Shown one piece after another: positions 1-11,242 of a stretch of 64,000 nucleotides of DNA (the stretch's first letter is position 1; every line of letters starts with the position of its first letter). The stretch spans positions 21,426,887 through 21,490,886 of the forward strand of contig JAVDOI010000011.1 in the NCBI GenBank assembly GCA_032191485.1, in the 5' to 3' direction. Source of the DNA: Leptoclinus maculatus (lineage: Eukaryota > Chordata > Actinopteri > Perciformes > Stichaeidae). The position numbers and the translations under genes are program-made. The notes beneath the pieces were generated by a model, which had not been told where the DNA came from, searched no databases, and saw only the letters and a program-made list of their open reading frames with translations.

Positions 1-586
1 CTAAGTAGTTTATTGGTCCATATCTTGTAAACGCTAAGAGATATCAAAAAGCTTTTGATAATTTTAGATGACGTAGGTCCATTAATGATCCACAGACAAT
101 TCTGTAGTAATCGGACCCAGCGTGTAGGAGGAGTTTGCAAGAATGTGTTTTTCACTAAATTCAAGATGGCGGAAAATCTAAGTAGGCGGAGCTTAGGGGT
201 CTGAGAGGCTTTTTTTTAGATCTAGCGGATATGGACATGTGTGTTGAATTTCAAGTAAATCGGACATACTGGCCGAGGGGCGTGGCCAGACTGTTTTGTA
301 GGGGGCGCTAGAGAGTCATTTTTTTACACACAAATATGGAATTTTTCGCCTCAGAGTTTCTACACCAGATCTGACAGGTGTGCAAAATTGGTGAGTTTTC
401 ATGCATGGCAAGTGCCCCTACAAGCTCCATCCCCAGAAAAATATATATCAGAATAATAATAATCCTATCAATTACAATAGGGCCTTCGCAGGCCCGACGT
501 TGTCGGCCGCTCGGGCCCTAATAATAATCCTATCAATTACAATAGGGCCTTCGCAGGCCCGACGTTGTCGGCCGCTCGGGCCCTAA
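1..586 (+). repeat. 3' part of a modular dispersed element (copy A)
   Basis: This is the right-hand end of the element seen in full at 587-3309. Bases 1-400 align nearly base for base with about 2585-2980, including the shared text CTGTAGTAATCGGA, TGTAGGAGGAGTTTGCAAG and GTAGGGGGCGCTAGAGAG. The copy ends in two hairpin units and is followed directly by the start of the next copy, so the two are head to tail. The short reading frames inside it resemble no protein I know and are probably chance. The family is non-coding; its class is not established. Confidence 0.75.
471..586 (+). repeat. Two tandem 65-bp GC-rich hairpin units (end of copy A)
   Basis: Two units start at 471 and 536, a period of 65. 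Each begins ATTACAATAGGGCCTTCGCA and ends CTCGGGCCCTAAT. TAGGGCC at the left pairs with GGGCCCTA at the right, and an inner GGCC-CGAC/GTCG-GCC pairing encloses a GTT loop, so each unit could fold into a strong hairpin of roughly 43 nt. An AT-rich spacer (AATAATAATCC) separates the units. Confidence 0.85.
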
Positions 587-1360
587 TTAAAGCTGCGAGC
601 AGCGATGAACGGGCCCTCGCATCCTCCGCGCGTCGGGGTTGCCGGCGGGACTCCCTCCTGCGTGTCCGAGAACGCGCGCGACCGTCGGCCGGCGCGTCTG
701 CGAGCGAGACGTCTTTGATCCCGCGTGGACCGCCTGATGCTGGAAACGATGCTTTGCAAACAGTCCGGTGCTTCCCGTATCTGCTGCCTGGTGCTACGGA
801 ACACGTGCATTACGTAGCTCTCTGTCAAGCGTAAACCACGTTGTGTGAAAGTCGTGTTAATCGGATGGCGTTTGTCACAAAATGCAGATTTCCTTTCGCC
901 GGCAGGTGGCGCTGTGAGTACTAGTGAAAATTAGCTTGTAGACATCCTCGGGCAGTGAGTGTTATCAAGCGTGTGAAGTTTGGGACCGTTTGGAACAAGT
1001 CCAGCTGAGTTACATCAGCTTTTTTCACGGGGAATCACTCAAAGTAGCCGCCCGCTACGGCTAAGCCGTGCCGTTAAACGTAAAGCTTTTGATAATTCTT
1101 AATCACAATGGTCTCTAGACTGTACTGACAAAATTTGAAGAGGATCAGACAAAGTCCCTAGGAGGAGTTCGTTAAAGTGTAGCGCCTATAAATTGTCCAA
1201 AATCAAGGGAAAATTCACACATAAATCAAAGTGGCGGACTTCCGGTAGGGTTTAGAGCATGGTCCCAAGAGACTTATGTTTAAGTCTCCATAGGATACAC
1301 GTGACTACAAAGTTTCATACATGCAGCTCAAACGTAGCGCTGGGGCTGCTCTTTTGAAAT

Positions 1361-1948
1361 ATTGTAGGGGGCGCTACAGAGGCAATTTAAAACGGCCAAG
1401 GCCAAAAATCATAAAAAATATTTGTTCCAATGCCTTTGACACATCTACAAAGTTTCATGAGTTTTTGAGCATCCTAAGCCACTAAACCACCAGCTTCCTT
1501 TTTAAATATTGTAGGGGGCGCTACAGAGGCAATTTAAAACGGCCAAAGCCAAAACTCATATAGAATATTCCTTCCAATGCCTTTGACAGATGTACAAAGT
1601 TTCATGAGTTTATGAGCATCCTAAGCCACTAAACCATCAGCTTCCTTTTGAAATATTGTAGGGGGCGCTACAGAGGCAATTTAAAACGGCCAAAGCCAAA
1701 ACTCATAGAGAATATTCCTTCCAATGCCTTTGACAGATGTACAAAGTTTCATGAGTTTATGAGCATCCTAAGCCACTAAACCATCAGCTTCCTTTTGAAA
1801 TATTGTAGGGGGCGCTACAGAGGCAATTTAAAACGGTCAAAGCCACAAGTCATATAGAATATTCCTTTCAATGCCTTTGACAGATGTACAAAGTTTTATG
1901 AATTATTGAGCATCCTAAGCTAATAAACCATCAGCTTCCTTTTTCATG
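1361..1948 (+). repeat. Four tandem copies of a 147-bp unit
   Basis: The phrase ATTGTAGGGGGCGCTACAGA starts at 1361, 1508, 1655 and 1802, each exactly 147 bases apart. Every unit continues through GGCAATTTAAAACGG, CAATGCCTTTGACA and CATCCTAAGC to CATCAGCTTCCTTTT, where the next unit starts. The two middle units are the most alike, which suggests a recent internal duplication. The array lies wholly inside the element at 587-3309. Confidence 0.95.
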
Positions 1949-3062
1949 GCGTACGACGCGTCGCCACGGCAACAGCGTCCAACGAAAACTCAAAATTTTT
2001 CATGGCGATTTTGCATCACTGTCTTGAGGCTATCCTTACAAAATTTGAGACTCATAAGGTCACCTGGCTAAGAGGAGTAAAGAAAAGTATAAAATTTTAC
2101 ATTTCCTGTAGCCAGTAGGCGGCGCTATGAGTTATTGCATTTTTTTCAACTGAAGTATGTTCAAGATTGAAGTAGCATCATGCATGAGAAGTTTTGTGTG
2201 GATTGGATAATGTACCTTGGAGTTATAACAACTTCCTTTGTCATAAACAATGAGGCAAAATGGCCGCAACGCCACGTCAAGGTTCTTTGATGAAAACTCA
2301 CGATTTTGATAATTTCTAATCACAAAGGTCTTAAGAGCATCCGGACCAAATTTTACGTTGATCGCATAAAATCTGTAGGAGGAGTTCGTTGAAGTGCGAA
2401 GGCTGAAAAATGAAAAAAGTGACAAAAAGCACAACTTTGCGGGTTTACTGTAGCGCCCCCTAGCAGTCGAATACAATTTAATTCTCAGGGTATGTTACAG
2501 GATGCGATGTGCACATATGCTGAAGATTTTGGGAATTTAGGACAAATGGTTGAGAAGTTATGTGTATTGATATTATGCCACGCCCCTAAGAAGTTTATTG
2601 GTCCATATCTTGTAAACGCAAAGAGATATCAAAAAGCTTTTGATAATTTTAGATGACATAGGTCCATTAATGATCCACAGAAAATTCTGTAGTAATCGGA
2701 CTCAGCGTGTAGGAGGAGTTTGCAAGAATGTGTTTTTCACTAAATTCAAGATGGCGGAAAATCTAAGTAGGCGGAGCTTAGGGGTCTGAGAGGCTTTTTT
2801 TTAGATGTAGCGGATTTGGACATGTGTGTTGAATTTCAAGTAAATCGGACATACTGGCCGAGGGGCGTCGCCGGACTGTTTTGTAGGGGGCGCTAGAGAG
2901 CCATTTTTTACACAGAAAGATGCATTGTTTTTCAGTCGCTAAGTTCAGCAAGACCTGACAAGTCCCCAAAATTTGGTGAGTTTTCATGCATGGCAAATAC
3001 TCCAAAAATGCGCTCAAAGCATAAAAATATAGATCAGAATAATAAGAATAATAACCCTTACA

Positions 3063-3309
3063 ATTACAATAGGGCCTTCGCAGGCCCGACGTTGTCGGCC
3101 GCTCGGGCCCTAATAATAAACCTATCAATTACAATAGGGCCTTCGCAGGCCCGACGTTGTCGGCCGCTCGGGCCCTAATAACCCTTTCAATTACAATAGG
3201 GCCTTCGCAGGCCCGACGTTGTCGGCCGCTCGGGCCCTAATAATAAGAAACCTTACAATTACAATAGGGCCTTCGCAGGCCCGACGTTGTCGGCCGCTCG
3301 GGCCCTAAT
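3063..3309 (+). repeat. Four tandem hairpin units (end of copy B)
   Basis: Units begin at 3063, 3128, 3190 and 3258, so spacings are 65, 62 and 68. The GC-rich hairpin part of about 52 bases is nearly invariant, while the AT-rich spacers (AATAATAA, AACCCTTTC, AATAAGAAACC) vary. Copy A has two units and copy B four, so unit number changes between copies. Confidence 0.9.
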
Positions 3310-6300
3310 TAGACCCGGTAGTAAAACTGTGGCGGAGAGGTGCTAATCAGCAACACATCCGGCTCGCCAGCCAACAGTACCTGGCTCTGCTCCGGCTATC
3401 AACCACCCACTTTGTGGTTTGGACCAGGTTACGTTCCTATGGTGACAGAAATGTGTCCAATTGGTGGGATTGCAGCTAAAGCTTGTGGGTATTAATCAGA
3501 TTAGCTGATGGCTTGTACAAAAACATGTTTAGTAATCTGTTTAGTAATTCCAATTTTCCATGGTGATTAATCATAACATGACTTCTGGAACCACCGTTTC
3601 ATGTTGGTATCATTGAATGAGAAGGCCATTTTTAGCACTACTACATTTGCATACTTAAAGCCGCACTAATCAATATTTTGAAATGAAAAAAGGAGAAAAT
3701 AATGAATACATTTAATGTGATTGCTCTAACTGACAAACCCACAATCAATTATCACCCAACTCTGCAGGCCCGCTCTGTTCTACTGAGCTTTTAAGCTTCT
3801 TTAGCTCATTGTTTTGGTTTTATGGCTTACAACTTTGTTTTCACTCTCAATAGGATGCTGTTTTCAGTGAAAATGATCCAATAAACTCACAGTGTTCTAT
3901 CTATCCAGAATCAACCAACTAACACCAAAAGGTTAGCAAAGTTATAGCAGCTAGCTGGTAAACATATTGAAGTACTTAACAGCTTAGTCGCCAGGAGTTG
4001 GTGGAGACCAAAACAGAGCTAAAAGGAGAGCAAAGATTGGACTTACATTTAACAGATGGTAAGAAACATGACTCCACATGAATTCTAATGTTGCTCCGTG
4101 TCCGCCATATGTGTAAACGGGTAATATTTGCTTACCTGTTCACCATTACAACTCCATGATAATATGTCAACAGTGTGATTACAACTTGTTGTCTTGCCCC
4201 AAAAGAGTCAATCACTGTGGGTTTAAGGTTTCATGGCTTTACAGCCTACTGCTATTTCCTAATTACCATCTCTACATCCTGCCTTTAAGGAAGAGAAAGC
4301 CGCTTGACTATGTAACCTTTAGAGAGAGGAAATGTGACCAAAGAGTGATCTGTGGACATTTAAAGGAATGAATGAAGATTTCAATTTTGTAGATTTTTAC
4401 AATACATTTGTATCTTGATCCCAGCCATTTCAAAGGGAGCACAATGAGACAGATAATCCACATCAGACAGTGGGTTCACGCTGGAAAGATAGTCATTCTG
4501 CAAGAGATCAAACCAGTGTTACTGTAGACAACTCAAAGTCTCATACAGATATAAACTTTTCCACTCAGCCCTGCTTGCATGCAAGTTAATGAGTCATGCA
4601 CAACATGTTAAGTTAATTGAGCAAATAAATAATATTGCCTAATGCTGTAATGGATACAACATGGCAAAAAAGGGAAAATCAAAATCTGTGTGGATTATTA
4701 AACTGAGGTATCACGCTGTGAGTGTTAAAATGACTGCAACAGTACTTTAATTGATTGATGGCCTCTAATTGATCAGAAATGCTGTCAAAAGTTCCAAGGC
4801 ATTTTGCTACAGCTCCCTGCCTTCTTTTGTCTTGTAAGCACACAAGATACAAAACAATTCCCCTCATACATAAAGAAGTCAAAAGCTTAGTTTGAGTTGA
4901 TTAACCTCTCTTAAAAGGAGACCGAAATCTCTGCAGACTCTCCTTTGTCAAATGTAAATGAAGATACCAAGCAAACGACTTGGGATGTATTACTTGAAAA
5001 AGATGCATCTTAAAGAGGACATACTTTTATTCAAATGTGCATCTTTGACTTAAATGTCGTGAAAATGAATGAAAGGAGAGGAATAATAACTGAAGCATAT
5101 CTGTTGACTTTTGATCATCTCTGAATTAATTAGTGGCCCGTGAGCAGCATTTATTTACTTTTTTATTGACCCTTTTTCATGTAGAAGGCTTTATGTGACA
5201 TTTCCAATCAATAACTGGCTGTGCAGACTTTTTGTTCTTGCAGGAAGTGAGTTGCTGCTTCCCTGAAGAGATTGGCAGTCACTGCACTGGGCCATAACCC
5301 CGCCCCCCACCCTCCACGGATATTAGAGAAACAATCCCGGGAAACAAAGAAATAAGAAACTAAAGGTAGTCAGCAGGCCAAGCCATTCACCTTGTCGTCC
5401 CCGTGGACTTCTTGGCCGAGCGCCGAGCCGAAACACTAAGGGGGCGACACTGAGGAAATGAGTTTCACCCTGATATCACACTCTTAAAACAGATTGTGTT
5501 TAAAAAAAAAAAGAAGCTTTTATTTAGTCTGGAATGTTTGCTGAGCACACGATGCCCTTCAGTTTCACACCTGGGAATTGTCCAGCATAACCAAAGCAGA
5601 GAAGTTTGGCAATCGACTTGCTCAAGTAACATTTTAGGACTGCACTCGACTATTTTCATGACGAGGCGCGGCATATGGTAGAGCCTTGCAGCCAGACAAG
5701 TGGTATTTTTGTTGGCCATACAAAAAAATGTTTTCCTCGCCTTTGGTGTTTTTGGTGACTCACTGTGAACTGGAGTGGGAGGAGACACACAGTAAGGGGC
5801 GTTTCAGTAGCCATCAAGCTGTGTGATTCAATTCCGGTGTCCAGGATAAGTGGGATTTGGACTGGTGCTGCCCTACATAAATAACCATTAACGGTGCAGA
5901 AACACGACAAAGTAACATCATACTGAAGAATGCTGACCAAGTCATTTTGTGAAGTCTTTTTTCGTCTGGGCATCGTTCTCAACTTGTAAAAATGTTGACA
6001 CTGTTTCCATCACACTTTATTAACATATACGTGTAAATGTCTTATTAAAAGAACAGGGATGGACCCACTTTCACAAATAAACTTATAACAAATAATCATT
6101 GCACATAAATGGGCTTTAATAACCCCCCCCGTCTGTTCGCTTGGCTCTGCAGTGCTGGCCCGCTTGGCTCTCTGACTCGTCTCTATTAAATAGATGGTGC
6201 TTTTGGCAGTAGAGTCTGTGTGGCTTGTTTGCCCCGAGTATAAATGATGTCTGGTCTCCCCAGCAGGTTACAGACACTGCAGACTGCTCATTATGAGAAA

Positions 6301-8580
6301 ATCCACCCCAGCACCGCAACGACATGTTGACTGATTCTATCATCCGTAAAGGGAAGGTTCATCTTTACAAACAGGAGCATAACATTACAGCATGTAATGC
6401 TCCTGTATTCGGCAGATGAAAGATGGACAGCGGCTCCATCAGATTGGAAGGTGATTTGTTGTATCTGGGTGTTGTGTATATTCGGCTTATGCTCTGACTG
6501 CTTTTGTAGCTATACCTATGGAAATGAACGCGCTGCAATTTGTAGATAACGCACAAAATCAAGTCGTATGTTGTCCACGTAGTCATGAAGGAGGAAGTAT
6601 AAAAAACGCTTGGTTTATTTTGACTCCTTGACTTATGACACTTATGACACTTGGATGCCAATGGATATACTTATATATTTATATATTTTTCACAGCACTC
6701 TTCAGAATTTAAAAGATTATACCTGTAGCATTCCATGATCCTTCCACCTAGGCAACGAGTAATTAAAACAATATGCGTACGGCATCTACATCTGTTTTGA
6801 TTCCATGCTATGAAAAGTAAGATATACATTCAGACTTCTGATCTCAGTCTTCATCAAAACTCTCTTCACTCTAGTCACAGCTTTAGTTCTGACCTGGCCC
6901 TGACTATAGCTGGGGATCCTACAGTGTTGAAACCTACAAAGACTAAACCTCAGACATTGCAACTTTCTCCACGCAGATGTTTTCCTCACTCTTGACAGTC
7001 TGAAAGGATCACGTACTGAACGACTGACACAACACAACGTCTTGTTTCAGTCACATTGGTAGGCAACCTCTCAAAATCCTTCTGGAACATTGAAACCTTG
7101 CATGTTCCTCCACCAAAACAGAAAAGGAAATAAGTTTGCATAGCTAACCTGCTTTACCTAATTATTTAATTGACTGCTGCTAAATAAAAAAGTGAAAGAG
7201 AGGATTACGTCAACTTCTGCTGAGATATTGTCAGTGAAATTACTACATGAAAGCAAGAATCATCCCAGACAAAGAGCCGCCAAATATACAGTAATCTGAG
7301 CTCTCCAGTGGCTTTGCGGCGGTAACAATAAAATGCTTTGAGCTCAGCTCAACCCCATTCACATCCCTCGATGCCTCCTTAAGTCTTAAAGAAACCCGCC
7401 TTTTTTCCCCGTGTTTCCGACAGTAATCAGGTAGGAGATGCTTCGTCATGGCGGGTGGTGAGAGCAAGGGTTTTGCTATACACTATGGCTAGTTAATCAA
7501 TCACAAAGATAAAACAGTACGTCAAGGCTGGAAAAAATCCAGACTGGACCGTCTTTTTTTCCTTGTTGGTCTAATGCCTTTTTTGGGTGGATGTTTCAAA
7601 GATGGGCCCTCCCTTCCTCCCCTTCCCACTTGTCTAAAAGATGCTCGCTAAAATGAAGAAAAGGCTACTTCTGGTAAATTACTGTTCTTGGCCATAAAAC
7701 AATGGTCTCTTTGGCCGGCCTCGGGAGCAGAAAGGAGGGGGGGGGGGCATGTTGGGACATAGAACAGATGCAACATGGCTCATATAATGCTAAATTATTG
7801 GCTTGGGAGGCTAATATAAATGTGGAGTTGTTGGCTGGCAAGGTTAATATGATTGCTAAAATATTGGCGGGGTTGGCTAATATGAATGGCGCTGAAATAG
7901 TAGCGCTTTGGCCACGGCTTTGGCTGGAGCGACTGTTACGGGAAACGCCAGGCAATGTCTTGTTTTTTCCAGCTGTCCTTTTTCCTTCACAGAGGTTATT
8001 TCTGAGCTCTTCATCTTTATGACGCCGGGTTGATGGATGGACGGACAGTCGTGGAGGACAGCTGGATGGAACAAAGATGTGGCAGACACTTGTCAGACCT
8101 TGAAACTGTGTTTATTTTTTCCACAGCGCTGTATTTTAATTTTTAATAGTAAAACCTGACATATGTTCAAGCATTTTTTTTTTCCAACACTAGCGATGCA
8201 GCGGAGGCCAAAACAAAATCTGAATCCATGCATACAAAAGGAAGCTGTGTGGTCCAAATAAACAAGTTAGATCACCCCCGTCACAGACCTTCCTTGCGTT
8301 CCTCTCTTGTTTGTTCAACACAGACAAACTCAACCAGCCACCATCATCTCTGCGCGTCTCCTGGATCCAGTTACACTTAATCTTGATCATAATTAGGGGC
8401 ATCTTCAATAACCCTAACCCTAAACCCGGGTTTACAAGTGGGAGTTTGGAAGCTGGATATGTTAAAATAAACACATGGGTGTTGAGCCTGGCATTATCAA
8501 TTCATAGAAACATTAAGGATTAAAGATGTGACATAAAAATGCATGAAAGCAGAGGAATGCAAGCAGATACTTTATTACAC
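3310..8580. other. Unique AT-rich intergenic sequence, no gene seen
   Basis: About 5.3 kb with no convincing exon, RNA gene or recognisable mobile element. The open frames are short and lack protein-like composition or splice context. A GC-richer patch near 5280-5455 (CCCCGCCCCCCACCC, then CTTGTCGTCCCCGTGG) could be a regulatory or exonic island but cannot be assigned. Short homopolymers occur at 6123-6131 (C) and near 7739-7747 (G). Confidence 0.5.
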
Positions 8581-8584
8581 AACT

Positions 8585-8923
8585 GCTTTATTCATCAAAC
8601 ATTTAATTTTGTTACTTTTTTTGACAAAAAAGTAAATAGATTATTTAACAATTACCTGTCATCTCCTGAGCCAAGAGCCTGGAAGACATTCCAATCTGAG
8701 TAAAAAAGTGTCAAATAAATCCCCACCATTGCACTAAACATGTAAAGATGTTGTCGTGGTAATGTGCTATGTGGCAGCAAAGTGCTGTCCCATTCGAATT
8801 TACACCATTTCAATCCCCTTGCAGCCTCTCACTCTGAAGCATTTAAAAGGTGACGACAGTTAAGTCCCTGAGGGATCAGGGTTTAAGGCCTCAAGGGGAA
8901 CATTAGGATTGGGCCTAAGAAAT
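8585..8923 (-). mobile_element. Truncated copy of the GGCCCAATCCCAATG TIR element (copy 3)
   Basis: On the minus strand the sequence begins GGCCCAATCCTAATG at 8923 and follows the interior of the copies at 28796 and 39512 through GAATGGGACAGCACTTTGCTG, GTCTTCCAGGCTCTT and ATAATCTATTTAC. The far end, including the second terminal repeat, is missing. It is more diverged than the other two copies. It is an internally readable member of a family with 22-bp terminal repeats; no coding capacity is seen. Confidence 0.8.
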
Positions 8924-9884
8924 CAAAACATGCTGAATCAGAGCTGAGGTCATTTTTGGCAAACAGGGCAGTTTTTACTGCCTGCTCACTTTTATATAAC
9001 CACAAAGATCCAGAATAAAATCTAAAATGAATCATCAGTATAAGATGAAAAATGTCTATCAATCAATATGTTTATACCAACAATGAATCACACATGCAAT
9101 AAGATTCCCTCGTAGTGATGAAGCAAGTCTTGGTATTAAACTCTATTCGTCATTCACTCTCTTCGCTTTCATCTGACTTGTTTTCAGTTGCAGTAGGCAA
9201 AAAAGCTCTGATAAACCCACTGTACATCTGCCCAGCACAAAACAACAAAGACAAATTTAGCAACTTAGTTGGTGAACATGAAGCATTTAGTGTCTCCTAC
9301 TTCAGATTGTTTTGCAGTTCAATTCCAGTGATAAATTGAATGGTACCGAAGCCTTTTTCCTTCTCCAGTTCACAGTTAGGTGAAGGAACTTTTGAAGCTG
9401 ACCTGTTGTGTGAGCAGCTGTCAAAATTGTTCACTCAGATTAAGATGTTAAATACATTGGCAATTTAGATGGCCTGCATAAAGAAGAACACATGTGCTGA
9501 TGACCGTCTAGATGTTAGTGATGACCTCTGGCCATTTCAAATAACTTATAGTGATGAGTGGCTGTCTGCAGTAACACATCAAATGGCACTGTGGTAAATG
9601 ACAACCAGTGGTTTAATGGATAGGGTCAAAATGTACGTCTTTTTAGGTTTTAAAACAATAATCAGGTGCCCTTACAAAAATGTAAAGATCCCAATTCCCA
9701 AAAGATTTTGCTTGCTGTAATCCAACCAACCCAGTTGCCAGAAATTTTTTTTTGGCATTGTACGTTTCTGCAAATCACGGTTTCTAAACCGAAATTACAT
9801 TTCAGCAATATGTTTCATTTTAGACCCAAATCCCGTTTGCAGAATGACACGTAATAAACATTTGTGAAACGATTGATTAGGTTT

Positions 9885-10095
9885 AGGTGACAAAAATATT
9901 TGGTTACGAAAAAAGATCATAGTTTGCGTAGAGATAATAATGTAACAACATGACGTAACAACCGTAGCAACGTAACTAGCATTAAAAAAGCAACCAATCT
10001 TACCGGACTTTCTTATATTGGTTTCACACAGGACATGAACAGTAGTTTCCTTGGTGAAAGTCCTGTGTTTGTTAGTGGACTTTCTTAAGTGTTAT
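9885..10095 (+). repeat. Dispersed repeat, GGTGAAAGTCCTGTGTTTGTT family
   Basis: The stretch runs from GATTAGGTTTAGGTGACAAA through CACACAGGACATGAACAGTAG to GGTGAAAGTCCTGTGTTTG. Related text occurs at 16930, 26325 and 30150. I recognise the pattern as a common old repeat of percomorph fishes; no coding potential or clear termini are visible. Confidence 0.7.
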
Positions 10096-11201
10096 GCTAG
10101 TTATCATATCAAGTAACTTTCAGTAACGGTCACTAGAAATACTACATCAGTTTTTCTGCACCTTGCTCGCTGTATACTACATCGCTTGCTCTGATCGTGT
10201 GCAGAAACATACGATGCTCACATGTTTGGCTGGCGACTGGGCTGGAAGAACTGTAACTTTGAAAGATATGCTTTTTCCTTGACTGTAAAAGGGGGATCTT
10301 TTAATTAAGGCAGTATGAACCGGAGGAATGATTACAGCAACCCAAACCTATTTCAATGTGCATATAAGCACCTAACTATTGTTTTAAGACATACATACAT
10401 ATTATCTATCCTTTAAGTGACAGCAACATGATCATGCAGGATATCTCAACAATCCAGTGCAAACAATACAGAGGAGTGTATAATATGATATTTATTTGTA
10501 TGTATATCAAGACCATCTTGAATTAATGAATCGAATAACAATGTTTTTTATTGAGCGAGCAGTTTACCTTCAAAATCTTTGAATTTGTCTATTGTGACAG
10601 TTTCAGGCCATCCCTACATGCATACATAAGATTTCATAATGTACACAGTTGGTCAATTGTGTGCGTGGTCGATAGAAAGACAGAGAGAGTGTTCTGTTTG
10701 ACTTCATAATGGAAGTCTTGTCCACCTACCTGAACATTCACCAGGTCAGGACCTTTTTTTCACCTCAATAGCTTTTACCGTGTTCAAATCAGCAGGTCAG
10801 GGAAGTGTAGCAGCGAAGCAAAATGTTGCCTCACTGCTGAACTACACGAGATGAGATTGAAGTAAAAGTCAGGGGGGGGGGAAATAGGGGGAAATGATAT
10901 CACAGATATAAAGCTTCCAAGCTAGGAAAAGTGTATGAAAAACATGTTGAGGGACTTGCAACTTTTCCAGGTGGCCTTTACCAAGACACCTAAGAACTAA
11001 TGGAGTCCTTGTCATGCCTCTGGGTACAGTTTCAGGGCACGCTGGATGTTGAAACAAGCCCAGTTCATCCGTTGCTGGGTATGAATGAGATCAGGATCGT
11101 ATTTCTCTGAGCCATAGAGCCCCATTGTTGTCCAAAAAACTATTAAAAACACATCAATGAGCCACACTGTTGCACTAGGTGACATGTTCCCTCATTGCCA
11201 T

Positions 11202-11242
<41 letters not shown>

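Larger units (their letters stand above)
587..3309 (+). mobile_element. Complete modular non-autonomous element (copy B)
   Basis: The copy begins with TAAAGCTGCGAGCAGCGATG directly after the end of copy A and closes with four hairpin units at 3063-3309. The first 450 bases are rich in G+C and CpG. The interior repeats related modules: TTTTGATAATT...AATCACA...GGTCT (near 1085 and 2297), GGAGGAGTTCGTT (near 1163 and 2372) and GTAGGGGGCGCTA (many times). A four-fold 147-bp tandem lies at 1361-1948. No convincing coding region was found. The hairpin ending in CTAAT recalls the CTRR end of Helitrons, but the left end does not begin with the usual TC, so this is only a suggestion. Confidence 0.65.

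Noticed and set aside
5465..5982. Overlapping 107- and 108-codon minus-strand frames
   Set aside because: Ordinary composition for chance frames; no motif, no splice context and no repeat support.
8411..8428. Telomere-like AACCCTAACCCTAAACCC
   Set aside because: Only about two and a half units are present, too short to be a meaningful interstitial telomere.
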